From Amycolatopsis roodepoortensis (GTDB lineage: Bacteria; Actinomycetota; Actinomycetes; Mycobacteriales; Pseudonocardiaceae): a stretch of 64,000 bases of DNA. Within the stretch, counting starts at the first letter, position 1, and the number at the start of each line of letters is the position of its first letter. The notes beneath the pieces were generated by a model. The model worked only from the letters and a program-made list of their open reading frames with translations. It did not search any database and was not told where the DNA came from. The DNA lies in NCBI RefSeq assembly GCF_014873915.1, contig NZ_JADBEJ010000005.1, forward strand, positions 682,001-746,000, in the 5' to 3' direction. Both the position numbers and the translations under genes were made by a program. Positions 30,456 through 39,260 of this stretch are shown here, one piece after another.

Positions 30456-33440
30456 ATGCTTCCGTCCGTCCGCAAGCGCTTCAGCCGGTCCATCGTCGCC
30501 TCGCTGGCGCTGGTCACGGCAGTGTCCGGGCTGGTGACAGCTCCGGCAGAAGCGGCCATCCCGCCCCAGCAACCCGGTGTCACGCTCCGCACGTACGACC
30601 TGCAACGCGAGCTCACGAAGCTCTGCGCGATCAAATCCGGCCAGACTCCCAACGTCGACAAGCTGATGCCGACGATCAACTGGACCGCCACCGCCGACTT
30701 CGGGCTCAACGAGCAGTTCGTGTCGGAGGTCATCGCCAATATCAACATCGCCACCGCCGGGCAGTACGAATTCCGGCTCACCAGCGACGACGGCTCCCGG
30801 CTCCGGATCGACGGCCAGACGGTGATCAACCACGACGGCCTGCACGGCGCGACCCCCGCGACCGGTTCGGTCCAGCTGGGCACCGGGTATCACGCGCTGC
30901 GGATCGACCATTTCGACAACCTCCACGACCAGCAGGTCACCCTCGAATGGCGGCCACCGGGCGCGGCGGATTTCGCGCTGGTGCCGAATTCGGTGCTCAG
31001 CACCGACGCCGACGTCGTCCGGGTGACCTCGCCGGGGCGCAAGGAATGCGAGGGGGCCACGGATTCGCCCGGTGACGGTCTGCCGCTGAACGGCGTCCAC
31101 CCCGGTTTCACGCTGACGAATCTGCGTCCCGAGGGATTCCAGCCGCAGGTCACCGGCATGGACTGGCTGCCGGACGGACGGCTCGCCATCGCGACCTGGG
31201 GCGGCTCCGACAAGGTCCTCGGCGAGGTCCACCTGCTGAGCAACGTCAGCGGGAACACCGACCCCAGCAAGGTCCGTACCCAGCGCGTCGCCAGCGGGCT
31301 GAAGGAACCGATGGGCGTCAAGTACGTCGACGGCAAGCTGTACGTGTCCGAGAAGACGCGGTTGGTCGAACTGAACGACACCAACGGCGACGGCGTGACC
31401 GACGATTACCGCACCGTGGCCACCTGGCCGTTCGGCGGCAACTTCCACGAGTTCGCTTTCGGCCTGCTGTACAAGGACGGCTTCTTCTACGCCAACCTTT
31501 CCGTGTCCATCAACTACGGCGGCGCCACGACCGATCCACAGCCCGCGCCGAACCGCGGCACGACGATCAAGGTCGAAAAGGCCACCGGAAAGGTTTCCTA
31601 CATCGCCGGCGGGCTGCGTACGCCGCACGGCATCGGCTGGGGACCGGAAGGCGACGTCTTCGTCACGGACAACCAGGGCGGCTGGCTACCGGCGAACAAG
31701 CTGGTGCGGGTCAAGCAAGACCGGTTCTTCAACCATTACACCAATCCCCCGGGACCGTTCGACTCGAAGCCGGTCACCGCGCCGGTGTTGTGGTTGCCGC
31801 ACAACGAGATCGCGAACTCGCCGAGCAACATGGTCATGTTGTCGCAGGGTCCGTTCGCCGGGCAGATGGTGTACGGCGACGTGACCTACGGCGGGCTCCA
31901 GCGAGCGTTCCTGGAGAAGGTCAACGGCGAGTACCAGGGCGCCGTCTTCCGTCTCACGCAAGGACTCGAGTCCGGTGTCAGCCGGATCAGCCTCGGCCCC
32001 GACGGCGCGATCTACACCGGCGGGATCGACGGCGGCGGCAACTGGGGCCAGCCCGGCAAACTCGCCTACGGCCTCCAGAAGGTGACCCCCAACGGCACGA
32101 ACGCCTTCGACATCCGCGCCATGCGGGCCGTCGCGGGCGGGTTCGAACTGGAGTACACCCAGCCGCTGTCGGCCGAGACCGCGCAGAACCTCGCGGCGAA
32201 GTACCAGGCCCAGCAATGGCGCTACCAGCCGACCTCCGCGTACGGCGGACCGAAGATCGACGAGCAGACCCTGTCCGTCACGTCCGCGAGCCTTTCGGCC
32301 GACCGCAAGAAGGTCACGCTGCAGATGTCGGGATTGAAGGCAGGGCACGTGGTCCACGTGCGGTCGCCGCGTCCGTTCGCGGCGGAGTCCGGTGCGGCGC
32401 TGTGGAGCACCGAAGCCTGGTACACGTTGAACTCGCTGGTCGGTGGGCCTGCGGCGAGCACGACCTACGAGGCCGAGCGGGCAGCGCTGAGCGGTGGCGC
32501 AGGGACTAACACGAACCACGCCGGCTACACGGGCACCGGGTTCGTCGACGGCTACTGGAACCAGGGCGCCGCGACGACGTTCACCGTGAACGCACCGAAG
32601 TCGGGCGCCTACAACGCGGCCCTGCGGTACTCGAACGGCCCGGATCCAGCGCCGGGGACCAAATCGGTGACCGTCTACGTCAACGGGACGAAGGTGAAAC
32701 AGGTCCGGCTCGCCAGCACGGGCAACTGGGATACCTGGAACACGCAACCCGAGACGCTGAACCTGAAAGCCGGGCCGAACACGATCTCCTACCGCTACGA
32801 CACGGGCGACGCGGGCAACGTCAATCTCGACAGTCTCACCCTGACCGAGTCGCGGCGGATCCAGTTGTTCAAGGGCACCGACCTGAACGCTTGGGAGAAA
32901 CGCGCGGGCGGCGCGGCGACCTGGCCGGTGACCGGCGGTGCGATGGAGTCGTACGGCGGGGACATCCGCACGAAACAGCAGTTCGGTGATTTCCGGCTGC
33001 ACGTCGAGTGGAACGAACCGAACTATCCGCCCGAGGTCACCGGACAGGCCAGGGGCAACAGCGGCGTCTACCTCCAGGAACGCTACGAGCTACAGGTGCT
33101 CGAATCCTTCGGGGACACCACACTCGCCAACAACGAAGCGGGCGCGATCTACTCGAAGAAGGCGCCTGACCGGAACATGGCGACGGCTCCCGGGACCTGG
33201 CAGACCTACGACGTCACGTTCCGGGCCGCACGGTTCGACGGTGCCGGGAACAAGACCGACAACGCCAGGGTGACCGTGGTCTGGAACGGCGTCGTCGTCC
33301 ACAACGACGTGGCGATCGACGGCGGGACGGGCGACAGCATCCCGGAGAGCGCGGCACCAGGCGCCATCCGGCTGCAGGACCACGGGGATCCCGGCGAGAA
33401 CCCGCGGTTCCGCAACATCTGGATCGAGCCCATCGGCTAG
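30456..33440 (+). CDS. Secreted PA14 / propeller / CBM / DUF1080 multidomain protein
   Basis: This 994-aa exported protein has a signal peptide ending near APAEAAIPP. Domains in order: PA14-like (about 45-185; YEFRLTSDDGSRLRIDGQTVINHDG), a beta-propeller of the PQQ/glucose-sorbosone-dehydrogenase or PVC-type putative haem-binding class (about 205-560; GMDWLPDGRLAIATWGG, GLRTPHGIGWGPEGDVFVTDNQGGW), a linker, a CBM6/35-type carbohydrate-binding module (about 667-795; YEAERAALSGGAG, TGTGFVDGYW), and a 3-keto-disaccharide hydrolase/DUF1080 domain (about 797-994; LFKGTDLNAWEK, GNSGVYLQERYELQVLES). It should bind and process plant or microbial glycans outside the cell, possibly by keto-sugar chemistry. 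GAGGAG lies six bases before the ATG. A bidirectional palindrome follows. Confidence 0.87.
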   Translation: MLPSVRKRFSRSIVASLALVTAVSGLVTAPAEAAIPPQQPGVTLRTYDLQRELTKLCAIKSGQTPNVDKLMPTINWTATADFGLNEQFVSEVIANINIATAGQYEFRLTSDDGSRLRIDGQTVINHDGLHGATPATGSVQLGTGYHALRIDHFDNLHDQQVTLEWRPPGAADFALVPNSVLSTDADVVRVTSPGRKECEGATDSPGDGLPLNGVHPGFTLTNLRPEGFQPQVTGMDWLPDGRLAIATWGGSDKVLGEVHLLSNVSGNTDPSKVRTQRVASGLKEPMGVKYVDGKLYVSEKTRLVELNDTNGDGVTDDYRTVATWPFGGNFHEFAFGLLYKDGFFYANLSVSINYGGATTDPQPAPNRGTTIKVEKATGKVSYIAGGLRTPHGIGWGPEGDVFVTDNQGGWLPANKLVRVKQDRFFNHYTNPPGPFDSKPVTAPVLWLPHNEIANSPSNMVMLSQGPFAGQMVYGDVTYGGLQRAFLEKVNGEYQGAVFRLTQGLESGVSRISLGPDGAIYTGGIDGGGNWGQPGKLAYGLQKVTPNGTNAFDIRAMRAVAGGFELEYTQPLSAETAQNLAAKYQAQQWRYQPTSAYGGPKIDEQTLSVTSASLSADRKKVTLQMSGLKAGHVVHVRSPRPFAAESGAALWSTEAWYTLNSLVGGPAASTTYEAERAALSGGAGTNTNHAGYTGTGFVDGYWNQGAATTFTVNAPKSGAYNAALRYSNGPDPAPGTKSVTVYVNGTKVKQVRLASTGNWDTWNTQPETLNLKAGPNTISYRYDTGDAGNVNLDSLTLTESRRIQLFKGTDLNAWEKRAGGAATWPVTGGAMESYGGDIRTKQQFGDFRLHVEWNEPNYPPEVTGQARGNSGVYLQERYELQVLESFGDTTLANNEAGAIYSKKAPDRNMATAPGTWQTYDVTFRAARFDGAGNKTDNARVTVVWNGVVVHNDVAIDGGTGDSIPESAAPGAIRLQDHGDPGENPRFRNIWIEPIG

Positions 33441-33445
33441 GACCG

Positions 33446-33491
33446 CTCGTGAGTGGTAAGGACGGTTAGAACCGTCCTTACCACTCACGAG
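33446..33491. repeat. 22-bp-arm palindrome, family C copy 1 (terminator-like)
   Basis: Perfect 22-bp inverted arms (left begins CTCGTGAGTGGTAAGGACGG) are separated by AG. It lies between two convergent genes, 5 bp after one stop and 3 bp before the other, so it can act as a bidirectional terminator. A second copy is at 60457-60502. Confidence 0.85.
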
Positions 33492-33494
33492 GAA

Positions 33495-34241
33495 TCAGGC
33501 CGCCTCCGCCGCGAGGACCTCACGGGCGACGAGCACGCCACCGACGAAGCCCACCGGCATCACGATCAGCGCGGCGAACGGGATCAGGCACAGCAGCGAC
33601 ACGGGAAGCCCCAGCCCGAGGGCGAGCGCGCGGTGACGGCGCAGCAGCGGCCGCCGCTGCTTCAAGCCCATCCCCCGCCGGTAGAACGGCACGGCGATCA
33701 GCTCCAGCGCGAGGAACCACGCCGTCACCAAGGCCAGCAGGACCGGCACGACCGTTTGCCCCACCACGGGGATGAAGCCCGCGATCAGCAGCGGGATCGT
33801 GAACAGCAGCGAGCGGAGCACGAGCGCGAGGCCGTCCTTCAGGCCCATGACCAGCAAGCGCCCCCACGAGAGGTCCACCGCGCCCGGCACGCCACCGAGA
33901 TCGTCCTCGACCTTCTCCGCGATGTGCTCGTAGAACGGACCGCCGACGGCGAGGGTGATCGCCGTGAACCCGATCATGGCGACGGCCAGCACCGCTCCGA
34001 ACACCGCGACGCCGACCGCCACCCGGATCGTCGTCTGCCAGCCCGGCGACCAGTCGTCGGCGAACGGGGTGATCAGGAGCGAGAGATCATCGATCCAGAA
34101 CGCCAGCGCGACGATCCCGCCGATGAGCAGCAGCGTGGTCAGCAACGCGGGCAGCGCGCCGATCAGCAGCAGTCTCGGCGACCGCAGAAGTATGCCCAGG
34201 CCTTGCCCGAACATCCGGAAACCCCTGAAGAAATCCCGCAT
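33495..34241 (-). CDS. EI24/CysZ-like membrane protein
   Basis: This 248-aa protein starts MRDFFRGFRMFGQGLGILLRSPRLLLIGALPAL. It has about four hydrophobic segments (TLLLIGGIVALAFWI, VAVGVAVFGAVLAVAMIGF, SLLFTIPLLIAGFIPVVG, SLLCLIPFAALIVMPVGFVGG) and the family motif GGPFYEHIAEKVE. EI24-domain proteins include CysZ, a sulfate transporter, but actinobacterial members are mostly uncharacterised. The C-terminal G-A-x-L-V-A-R-E pattern is typical. No operon partner; convergent to the secreted multidomain gene. Confidence 0.88.
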   Translation of the reverse strand: MRDFFRGFRMFGQGLGILLRSPRLLLIGALPALLTTLLLIGGIVALAFWIDDLSLLITPFADDWSPGWQTTIRVAVGVAVFGAVLAVAMIGFTAITLAVGGPFYEHIAEKVEDDLGGVPGAVDLSWGRLLVMGLKDGLALVLRSLLFTIPLLIAGFIPVVGQTVVPVLLALVTAWFLALELIAVPFYRRGMGLKQRRPLLRRHRALALGLGLPVSLLCLIPFAALIVMPVGFVGGVLVAREVLAAEAA

Positions 34242-34269
34242 CGGACATTTCTACCAGTGGCCGCGGACC

Positions 34270-35613
34270 TCAGGGCACCCGCAGGCACTGGCCGGGGTTG
34301 AGCAGGTTCCCCGGCGCGTACCGGGCCTTGGCGTCGGCGAGTTTCGGCCAGGCCTCGCCGAAATGCGCGCGCCAGTCCTCTGTGGACATCGGCAGCGCGT
34401 TCGACGGGTAGACCTTCCCGCCGAGGTCGCGTGCCTTCCGGTAGAGGTCCACATTGAGCTCCAGCAGGCGTGCGTTGTGCAGCGGATCGTGGGGCGAGCC
34501 GACACGCAGCGGCGAGAACAGCCAGGAGAGCTCCCCTGGCGGCACGGTGAACAGCGGAGTCTTCAATCGGTCGTTCCGCACCGAATAGAGCAGGACCAGC
34601 CCCGTGGCACCGAGTTCGCGTTCGCCGGTGGCGGCGAGGGTTTCGGCGACGAACCGCTCGACCGTGTCGTCGGTGAGGAACACGTTCAGCCACGGATGCG
34701 GATGGAACCAGCTTCCTTCAGCGCGCAAGGCCGCCTCCCCATCGGCCATCCGGTTCAGGAAGTCGAAATACACCGTGTCCTCGGCTTCGGACTCGACGAA
34801 AGCGAGCGAGTCCAGCAACGCCGCCTCGTCCGGCCCGGCGGGCGGCGAGTAGTAGGCGACCGCCTCCAGCATGTACCGCCACCCGTCGCCGACGGGGATC
34901 AGCTGGCCCTCCACGTAGTCGAAACGGCCGTCACGGACGACGGCGCGCTGGTCCGCCAGGAACGCCGGGAGCGAGTCGTAGTAGAGCTTCCACCGGCGGG
35001 CCCGCGCCGGGGCCGGGGTCAGCCGCAGGGTCGCGCGGGTGATCACCCCGCATTGCCCCAGGCCGCCGAGGACCGCGTCGAACAGGTCATCGTCGCTCTC
35101 GCGGGAGCAGATGATCACCTCTCCGGCACCGGTGACGACCTCCAGCGCCACCACGCCGTCGGTCTGCGTGCCGTGGTGGTGGGTGGCGCCACCGATCCCG
35201 CCGACCACCAGCGTGCCGGCGACCGTCAGCTCGAGATAGTCGGTGAGCACCGGAGGTGCCAGCCCGTACGGCAAGGTCGTCTCGAGCACTTCCCGCCAGC
35301 GGGCGCCCGCGTCCACCGACACCAGCTCACCGGTGACCACGCGGCGCGGCGGCAGCGAGGTCATGTCCAGCAGGATCCCGCCCTCCACCTGTCCCTGCCC
35401 GTACGGCGAATGACCCGCCCCGCGGGCGGCGATCGGCAGTCCTCGCGCGGCGGCGAACCTGAGCACGACGGCCACGTCGGTCGCCGAGGCCGGCCGCACG
35501 ACCAGCCCCGGCCTGGTGTGGATCAGGTTCCCCCAGTCCTTTCCCGCGACGGACAAGGCGGCTTCTCCGGTGAGGATCTCTCCGGCGATGGCGGGCAGGA
35601 TCTCGTCGGTCAT
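34270..35613 (-). CDS. FAD-linked oxidase, cytokinin dehydrogenase-like
   Basis: This 447-aa protein starts MTDEILPAIAGEILTG. The PCMH FAD domain holds RPASATDVAVVLRFA, then ARGAGHSPYGQ, in which the His of G-H-S is the covalent FAD site in cytokinin dehydrogenase. VLTDYLELTVAGTLVVGGIGGATHHHGTQTDGVVALEVVTG and DLFDAVLGGLGQCGVITRATLRLTPAP match cytokinin oxidase/dehydrogenase closely, and the C-terminus has KVYPSNALPMSTEDWRAHFG and NLLNPGQCLRV. No signal peptide is seen, unlike many plant enzymes. It would cleave N6-isoprenoid adenine side chains or oxidise a related amine or alcohol. It is divergent from an MFS gene, separated by only 82 bp. Confidence 0.85.
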   Translation of the reverse strand: MTDEILPAIAGEILTGEAALSVAGKDWGNLIHTRPGLVVRPASATDVAVVLRFAAARGLPIAARGAGHSPYGQGQVEGGILLDMTSLPPRRVVTGELVSVDAGARWREVLETTLPYGLAPPVLTDYLELTVAGTLVVGGIGGATHHHGTQTDGVVALEVVTGAGEVIICSRESDDDLFDAVLGGLGQCGVITRATLRLTPAPARARRWKLYYDSLPAFLADQRAVVRDGRFDYVEGQLIPVGDGWRYMLEAVAYYSPPAGPDEAALLDSLAFVESEAEDTVYFDFLNRMADGEAALRAEGSWFHPHPWLNVFLTDDTVERFVAETLAATGERELGATGLVLLYSVRNDRLKTPLFTVPPGELSWLFSPLRVGSPHDPLHNARLLELNVDLYRKARDLGGKVYPSNALPMSTEDWRAHFGEAWPKLADAKARYAPGNLLNPGQCLRVP

Positions 35614-35695
35614 GCCTCGCACGCTACCGAGGCTGGGCGGAGATAGGCGATTGTCACCGACGCGAATCCCGACGTCCCGCTGCGAGGTTGGTGGC

Positions 35696-36868
35696 GTGAC
35701 GAACACGTTGGCGCCGACGCGGCGAGCCCGAGCGACCGTGCTGGCCGCGGCGCCGCTCACCATCATGGCCGCGGCGATCATCGCGCCCAGCCTGCCCGCG
35801 ATGCGGGAGGTCTTCTCCGGTACACCCGGCTCCGATCTTCTCGTGCGGCTGACGCTGACCGTGACCTCACTCGCGATCGCGATCAGCGCGCCGCTGTCCG
35901 GCATCGTCGCCGACCGCGCCGGACGCCGCCCTCTGCTCTTGACGGGCCTCGGCCTCTACGCGATTTCGGGTACGGCCGGCTTCTTCGTCGACGACCTCCT
36001 TCTGCTCCTGATCACCCGGGTGGGGCTCGGCTTCGCCGTCGGCGGGATCATGACGGCGGTCAGCACCCTGATCACCGACTGGTTCTCCGGCGAGCGCCGC
36101 GCCTCGTTCCTCGGGTTGCAGCAGGCTTTCGCGAGTCTCGGCGGGGTCGTCTTCCTCCCCTTGGCGGGAGTGCTGGCCACCGTGAGCTGGCAGGCGCCGT
36201 TCTGGATCTATTCGATCTCGGTGATCGTGGCGATCTTCGCGATCACGTCCCTGCGCGAGCCGGTCCGGAGCGCTCCAGCGGTCGGTGAGAGCGAGCGGAC
36301 CCGGCTGCCCGCTCGCGTCGTCGGCGTCTACGTGCTCGCGTTGGTGGTGACGCTCGCCTTCTACATGGCGCCGACGCAGTTGCCCTTCCTGCTGGAGGGG
36401 TTCGGCAGCGGTCCCGCCGTCGTCGGGGCCGTGGTCGCCGGGAGCACGCTGACCAGCGTCGCCGGTGCCCTGGTGTTCCCCCGCCTGCGTGAGCGCTTCA
36501 GTCCCACGGCGATCACCACGGCGAGCGTCGCGCTCATGGGCGCGGGCTGGCTGGTGATCGGCACGGCGGGCACCGTCGCCCAGGTCGTGGCCGGGTTGCT
36601 CGTCGGAGGGTTCGGTGTCGGCTTCGTCGTCCCGAACCTCAACCTGCGCCTGGCCGACCTCGCCTATCCCGCGCATCGCGGCCGCGTGCTCAGCGGCCTG
36701 GTCGCCGGGATCTTCCTCGGGCAGTTCCTGTCCCCTCTCGTCGTCCAGCCACTCGTCCAGGGCATCGGCATCGCCGGCGCGTTCACCTGGACCGGTGTCG
36801 CCCTGGGCGCCGGAGCGGCACTCGCCGCTCTCCTCCCGAACCGGAACAACGGAAAGGAAACACGATGA
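35696..36868 (+). CDS. MFS transporter (drug/sugar efflux type)
   Basis: This 390-aa, 12-helix transporter starts at GTG giving TNTLAPTRRARATVLAAAPLTIMAAAIIAPSLPAM. Motif A lies between helices 2 and 3 (SGIVADRAGRRPLLLTG), and TRVGLGFAVGGIMTAVSTLITDWF follows. It resembles Bcr/CflA- or YajR-like exporters. Its stop overlaps the Dabb gene start by 4 bp (ATGA), so the two are cotranslated. It is divergent from the cytokinin-dehydrogenase-like gene and may export a compound related to that enzyme; the substrate is not predictable. Confidence 0.88.
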   Translation: MTNTLAPTRRARATVLAAAPLTIMAAAIIAPSLPAMREVFSGTPGSDLLVRLTLTVTSLAIAISAPLSGIVADRAGRRPLLLTGLGLYAISGTAGFFVDDLLLLLITRVGLGFAVGGIMTAVSTLITDWFSGERRASFLGLQQAFASLGGVVFLPLAGVLATVSWQAPFWIYSISVIVAIFAITSLREPVRSAPAVGESERTRLPARVVGVYVLALVVTLAFYMAPTQLPFLLEGFGSGPAVVGAVVAGSTLTSVAGALVFPRLRERFSPTAITTASVALMGAGWLVIGTAGTVAQVVAGLLVGGFGVGFVVPNLNLRLADLAYPAHRGRVLSGLVAGIFLGQFLSPLVVQPLVQGIGIAGAFTWTGVALGAGAALAALLPNRNNGKETR

Positions 36869-37302
36869 TCTACCACGGAAACCGTTTCACCCTGCGCCCC
36901 GACGCTTCCCCGGAGCAGGTCGAAGAAGCCTTGGAAAGCCTCCGCAACCAGGGCCGGGTCATCCCCTCGGTGAAGTCCTTCGTCGTCGGCCGCGATTTCG
37001 GTGGCGACTACGAATGGGGCGCCGTCTTCGCGATCGAAGACCTCGACGGGTACTGGGAGTACCTCATGCACCCGGCGCACCGGAACACCGACCGGGTCGG
37101 GCTGCCGCTGGTCGACCGGTTCGCGTCCTTCGACGTCACCGACGACCCGGATCCCGAGATGGGCGCGAAGATCGCCGAACTGCACCAGCGTCGCTACGAC
37201 AACGACGCCGAGCTCACCTCGCTGATCTCCGATCTCGGCGAGTACTCGGGCAGCGCCGCGCCGGGAAAGCACGGATCGGCTTCAGCCACCGTCCGCGAGT
37301 GA
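36865..37302 (+). CDS. Dabb (stress-responsive A/B barrel) protein
   Basis: This 145-aa ferredoxin-like dimeric alpha/beta-barrel protein starts MIYHGNRFTLRPDASPEQVEEALESLRNQG, followed by VKSFVVGRDFGGDYEWGAVFAIEDLDGYWEYLMHPAHRNTDRVGLPLVDRFASFDVTDD. This is the classic Dabb core with the H-P-x-H motif. The C-terminal 40 residues form a tail beyond the domain. Such proteins are small cofactor-free enzymes or stress proteins. It is translationally coupled to the MFS gene. The last 21 bp overlap the convergent membrane protein gene. Confidence 0.87.
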   Translation: MIYHGNRFTLRPDASPEQVEEALESLRNQGRVIPSVKSFVVGRDFGGDYEWGAVFAIEDLDGYWEYLMHPAHRNTDRVGLPLVDRFASFDVTDDPDPEMGAKIAELHQRRYDNDAELTSLISDLGEYSGSAAPGKHGSASATVRE

Positions 37303-38277
37303 GCCACTGCCGTCGGGGCCGGTCACGATCACCCGGGTGCTCACCGCGGTGCCGAACGGGACGATCGTGACCTGCCACGTCCGCGGTTCCCCGACGTCGA
37401 TGGTCTCTTTCGCCCGGCGCACCAGGGCGGGGACGCGGTCGGCCTTCAGCGCGCGGAGGTCGAACCGCGGCACCTGGGCGCCCGTCGGTGCGAAGACCAC
37501 GGTCAGCCGCCGGTCCTCGACGACCGCGGTGATCACCTGCGAAACGTCCGCGGCCTGCGCCAGTGAGTCGATCACCCGGCTCAATTCCCCTTCGCCCAGC
37601 AGGGATCGGCTGACGTCGACGGTCGCGGATCCCGAGGAGGACGTGGTCACGCTGGACTGGCTTTCTTCCGCCCGGGCGGGCTCTTCCGGCGCGAACAGCT
37701 CCACACGGAACAGGAACAGCACCAGCGCCGCGCCGAGCAGGAACCCGAGGACGGCGAGCGCGGCGAACCCGCAGCCCTCCGGCGGTTCCTGCACCAGGCT
37801 CGACTCCGGGGCGGATTCGATCGTGGCTTCGGCCGCGCGGCGTTCCCACGACGGAGACGGCCGTTCCACGACCTCCGCCTTCCACGGCCGGTCCGGCGGG
37901 TACCGGACGACGAGGACGTCGCCCGGCCGGTAGTTCGGGATGTCGACCAGGTTGATGTGGTGGGCGACCTTCAGCCGGAAGGTGGCCATGCCTTCGGGGG
38001 CGACGGTGAAGACGAAGTCGACCGGGATGTCCCCGGTCTCGGTTCCCCCGGCACGGAGGCTTTCGATCTTGGCGAGCGCGACCACCGGAACGATCTTCGC
38101 CTCGCGAGCACGTCGTGGCGCCCCGGCGAGGTGGAGCAGGACCCCGTAGACGACGGGAAGCCCGACGCCCGCGACGGTCAGCGGAACGTACTCGATGACG
38201 ATGCCGACGATGAACGCGCACAAGGTCGTCCCGCTGATGATCCCGGTCAGGAATCCGCGGACATGGGTGAGCGGCAT
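37282..38277 (-). CDS. Membrane protein with DUF3592-like domain
   Basis: This 331-aa protein starts MPLTHVRGFLTGIISGTTLCAFIVGIVIEY at an ATG five bases after AGGAG. It has two N-terminal membrane helices, a cytosolic beta domain (EAKIVPVVALAKIESLRAGG ... PGDVLVVRYPPDRPWKAEV, about 60-145), a third membrane helix (GFAALAVLGFLLGAALVLFLFRVELF, about 180-205) and an extracytoplasmic C-terminal domain with TVDVSRSLLGEGELSRVIDSL. The function is unknown. It pairs with the 282-aa protein upstream (14-bp gap); together they mirror the membrane genes downstream of the CHAT peptidase. Confidence 0.7.
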   Translation of the reverse strand: MPLTHVRGFLTGIISGTTLCAFIVGIVIEYVPLTVAGVGLPVVYGVLLHLAGAPRRAREAKIVPVVALAKIESLRAGGTETGDIPVDFVFTVAPEGMATFRLKVAHHINLVDIPNYRPGDVLVVRYPPDRPWKAEVVERPSPSWERRAAEATIESAPESSLVQEPPEGCGFAALAVLGFLLGAALVLFLFRVELFAPEEPARAEESQSSVTTSSSGSATVDVSRSLLGEGELSRVIDSLAQAADVSQVITAVVEDRRLTVVFAPTGAQVPRFDLRALKADRVPALVRRAKETIDVGEPRTWQVTIVPFGTAVSTRVIVTGPDGSGSLADGG

Positions 38278-38291
38278 GGACACTCCTGAGT

Positions 38292-39140
38292 TCAGTTCGC
38301 GGGCAGCCAGTCGCTGAGGGCGGGGTGGCGGCGCAGCGCCACGAAGATCTTCTTGTCGTCGCCGGGTGCGGCGGGGTCGAACAGCACTTCCGCGCCGGAG
38401 ATCGCGGTATCGCCGGTGCGGCGGGTCACCCAGTGCCGGACGCCCGAGAGGTCGACGAACGACACCGTCACGTCCGCGCCGACGACACGGGTGCCCGACT
38501 CGTCTCCTCCCCTGCGCACCTTCACTTCGACGATCTCGGCGGGCACCCGGCGGCCGTACCTCAACAGCCTCTCCCTGGTACGCGCCAGCTCGGCTTGGTG
38601 CCGCGAAAGCCGGATGGCGTACCACAGGACCAGTGACGTCAGGACGAGCAGGACGGCGGGCGCCCAGCTGTCGGCGTAGTACAGGAACCACGCCCAGATC
38701 CCCCACTTTTCGTCTTCGTGGAACACGGGGTCGACCGCCGTGCCGACGGCGAGCGGCGGAAGCCACCCTCGTGACGATTCCCAGAGGCCGAGCGTGCCGG
38801 CCGCGAAAGCCAGCACGGCCGGGAAGGCAGGCCCCGACCGCCGCCCGTGGTAGCGCCGCATCGCGGCGCTCGCGAGGTTGCCCGCCGCGAGACAACCGAG
38901 CAGGCCGAAAGTCCCCCAGATGGGGCCATACGGCGGCTCGCCGTCACCGCGGTCGTCGAAAACACTGTCGATCGCCATCGTCCGGAACTGCTCGAAGAGC
39001 GCGCCAAATCCGTTCCCGGCCAGGAAGCCGCAGGCCAGGGTGATCACCGAGGCCAGGATCGCGCCCACGAGCAGGCGGCGATCTCCCCGCCACCGTTCGA
39101 GCCGGTCATGCCGGGCCTTGGCCGGGTCCACCGTGTTCAT
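38292..39140 (-). CDS. Membrane protein with DUF3592-like domain, paralogue of 23475 gene
   Basis: This 282-aa protein starts MNTVDPAKARHDRLERWRGD; GGAGG is eight bases before the ATG. It has four membrane helices (about 25-48, 78-98, 103-122, 155-180) and a C-terminal cytosolic beta domain (VPAEIVEVKVRRGGDESG, DVTVSFVDLSGVRHWV, AEVLFDPAAPGD). Its layout and short stretches resemble the 281-aa protein at 23475-24320. The 53 bp just upstream match the CHAT gene end and its downstream flank without gaps, so this pair probably came from a duplicated CHAT cluster. Confidence 0.72.
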   Translation of the reverse strand: MNTVDPAKARHDRLERWRGDRRLLVGAILASVITLACGFLAGNGFGALFEQFRTMAIDSVFDDRGDGEPPYGPIWGTFGLLGCLAAGNLASAAMRRYHGRRSGPAFPAVLAFAAGTLGLWESSRGWLPPLAVGTAVDPVFHEDEKWGIWAWFLYYADSWAPAVLLVLTSLVLWYAIRLSRHQAELARTRERLLRYGRRVPAEIVEVKVRRGGDESGTRVVGADVTVSFVDLSGVRHWVTRRTGDTAISGAEVLFDPAAPGDDKKIFVALRRHPALSDWLPAN

Positions 39141-39188
39141 CACGTCCACCTCCGTTCGTCCCGGGCCCAGCCTCCGTCGACCCCGGCG

Positions 39189-39206
39189 CTACCGAACCCA
39201 GGTTTC
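39189..39206 (-). pseudogene. Relic of a CHAT gene 3' end
   Basis: On the minus strand this reads E-T-W-V-R-stop, with the last four codons and TAG identical to the end of the CHAT gene (24916-24930, K-T-W-V-R-stop). The flanking 39153-39205 aligns without gaps to 24880-24932 at 41 of 53 positions. Upstream the frame hits a stop within a few codons, so only the very end of the gene remains. Confidence 0.6.
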
Positions 39207-39211
39207 GACTT

Positions 39212-39226
39212 CCTAAGCGCGTTAGG
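39212..39226. promoter_or_regulatory. Candidate TetR operator
   Basis: CCTAA (39212-39216) and TTAGG (39222-39226) form an inverted repeat with a 5-bp GCGCG spacer, 35 bp before the TetR start. This suggests autoregulation, with the coupled hydrolase as target. Confidence 0.45.
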
Positions 39227-39260
39227 CAATTCCCAAATGAACTATGGTACGGTGGTGACC

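Noticed and set aside
30456..33440. Glucose/sorbosone dehydrogenase as sole identity
   Set aside because: The propeller is only one of four modules; naming the whole protein as a dehydrogenase would hide the PA14, CBM and DUF1080 domains.
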